64,000 nucleotides of DNA from Bolinopsis microptera (taxonomy: Eukaryota; Ctenophora; Tentaculata; Lobata; Bolinopsidae). The position numbers were made by a program, and so were the translations under genes. Of this stretch, positions 62,362 through 64,000 are shown piece after piece; the first letter of the stretch is position 1, and the number at the start of each line of letters is the position of its first letter. The notes under the pieces are model-generated. The model saw only the letters and a program-made list of their open reading frames with translations, was not told the DNA's origin and ran no database searches. The stretch lies in NCBI RefSeq assembly GCF_026151205.1, contig NC_087073.1:13101837-13165836 (forward strand), given 5' to 3'.

Positions 62362-64000
62362 GCTCACTATTAATGTAAACAAACAATGATCACCTCCCCG
62401 CCAGTATCCACATCTATACAATATGCATATGTAATCGTCTTTAATTGGGGATGATGGGGCGAAGACGTGATTATATATGATAAAGTGCCAGGTGGTGACA
62501 ATAATTGAGGGTGTGTAAGTGTGAGGATGAAGAATCAGTCTTGATGCAGCTAGGAGGGTGAAGGAGGTAAAAATATGTACAGTACAATATCATAGAAACT
62601 AAGAACAAAAATCCTCTTACAGTTACATCAGTAAAAACCGATATGCTTGCCTTCAATTAAAAACCTTGCTTTAAAAATGATATTGTTATTCAAGTTAAAA
62701 GCCTTCGAAGTTTTGTAATAATCTATCGCATGATATTGTATATCAATCAAATTGCAACTCTTAAGTTAACTTGTTGTTTAATTATTTTATTGAATCACAG
62801 CTGAACACATGTAGTACGCGTACCTAATATTCGGCGGTTGATCAACTTTTCCCATATTTTACATAATGCTGCTGAACCTGTTAATTAAAATATTTGCTGT
62901 AAATATCTATAATATAATATTCACACTAGATTCTAGAAGGCAAAGTTCAAATGAACCAAACATCATATTAATATATTGATCAACAAATATATGGATTCCT
63001 ACAGAATATTTCGAATTGCAGTCGGAACTGCAGACGTACATTTTGTTAGTTTACTAAATTAACTGGTCGAAACACTTCTATAGAAATAAAATCAAGTTAG
63101 ACAATAAATTTATACTCTATAAACTACACGGTAATAGTATATTATAAAGATAACAATAATGTCAGTTTCGGCTGCTCAGGTCACAATCCGAAAACCTATA
63201 TGTTTTTGCAGCCTAGATTTAGGAATTATAATGTCAGAAATTAATGATTTAAATAAGAAGCTCAGTGATTCTAAAGTGAGCAGCATTTTAGACCGTAAAC
63301 GTTTACAATAGCTGGGTCAGCTGGCTTAAGGAACAACAATAGATGCTCTTCGTATATAAAAGAAACACCATTACAATTAGCGCAAACGTGGATACTGGAT
63401 ATTATAAGTTCGTAATGTTATAACATATAACATCTGATCGATCATTGACAAATGGACACGATATCAAATGGACACGATATCGTGTCCATTAACATATGTT
63501 TAAATAGGACTCAAGCAATCAGGCTTAACCTAAACTAATGATGCTTTATATTAAAATCTCAGCATTTTGATCCAGCAAACAATTCTTTCTGTACCTAGCA
63601 TATGTCAGTACACCTGCGAGCAAAAATGCAGCAAATGAGGATAAATATTTTTAACAGCTATTCATTAAACTTATAGGATTATAACTACATATAAGGTATA
63701 ACACAAGTGGCACTGATGCAGATGAATCATGGATAATTATTGACTGTTGACGAAAACTCGAAGTTAGAAATCCAAAGTAAGCTGCATGTAGTAGAAACGT
63801 AATTGGGAAATCAGGATACAATATGATGACACGTAACGCGCGCGTATAACATGTGCTCTATCCAATGCGAAACTAAAGTGATGAAAATAAGAGAATCGAC
63901 TGTAGAGTGATTTAGCGCGACCGTTTTAAAAAATCTTCCAACATCTCTTTTAATATTTTGATGATTTTCCGTTTATCAAAGCTTTATTCGGGAATAGAAC
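62362..64000. other. AT-rich intergenic end of the window
   Basis: No gene, exon or transposon could be supported on either strand. It contains the palindrome listed separately. Confidence 0.5.
63449..63490. repeat. 24-bp perfect palindrome with adjacent direct repeat
   Basis: AATGGACACGAT followed by its exact reverse complement ATCGTGTCCATT, preceded by another CAAATGGACACGATAT copy in direct orientation. Confidence 0.9.

Overview
The window is nuclear DNA of an invertebrate metazoan. Four host genes have canonical GT-AG introns, and their domain set is animal-specific: a voltage-gated calcium channel alpha2/delta subunit, a TIMP (metalloproteinase inhibitor), a Ly6/uPAR three-finger membrane protein, and an ankyrin-repeat protein with an XK-related-like multipass membrane domain. 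The AT-rich composition, CR1/L2-like LINEs, an RTE-like LINE fragment, cut-and-paste transposons, MITEs and a long satellite fit this. I cannot name the phylum; a cnidarian, other early-branching animal or lophotrochozoan would all fit.

Layout. 1-5.6 kb: a nearly intact CR1-like LINE (LINE-A). Its ORF1 carries an AlkB-type 2-oxoglutarate/Fe(II) dioxygenase domain followed by an SGNH esterase domain. 5.65-9.0 kb: a degraded DNA transposon with 33-bp terminal inverted repeats and multiple subterminal copies of the end motif. 9.5-10.4 kb: a short pogo-like transposon. 10.4-10.9 kb: a MITE fragment and a 78-bp tandem repeat. 11.15-16.78 kb: a foldback (palindromic) element of about 2 kb. It is split by a 5'-truncated LINE (LINE-B), which is itself split by an antisense LINE fragment (LINE-C).

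17.2-22.7 kb: an intronless ankyrin-XK-like gene with a TATA box and a homogenised 102-bp repeat array; it is interrupted by three frame changes. 24.5-30.1 kb, minus strand: a Ly6-type gene whose two duplicated internal exons are, by reading frame and by a 34-nt intervening intron, strictly mutually exclusive. 31.7-39.2 kb, plus strand: the alpha2/delta gene, head-to-head with the Ly6 gene. 39.4-42.1 kb, minus strand: a PPxY-containing two-pass membrane protein with two possible terminal exons. 43.8-49.0 kb, plus strand: a five-exon TIMP gene with an unusual segment between the signal peptide and the first domain cysteine.

50.9-59.3 kb: about 70 copies of a 119-bp satellite with higher-order structure. 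It is followed by an RTE-like LINE fragment (59.3-60.6 kb) and nine inverted satellite copies (61.3-62.4 kb). The last 1.6 kb is AT-rich and shows no gene.

The host genes do not form one pathway. Three encode secreted or cell-surface proteins in adjacent positions, each with its own promoter region. No LTR, Polinton or other virus-like element was recognised. Coordinates of exons come from reading frame, splice-site consensus and phase matching by eye; no alignment or expression data were available.
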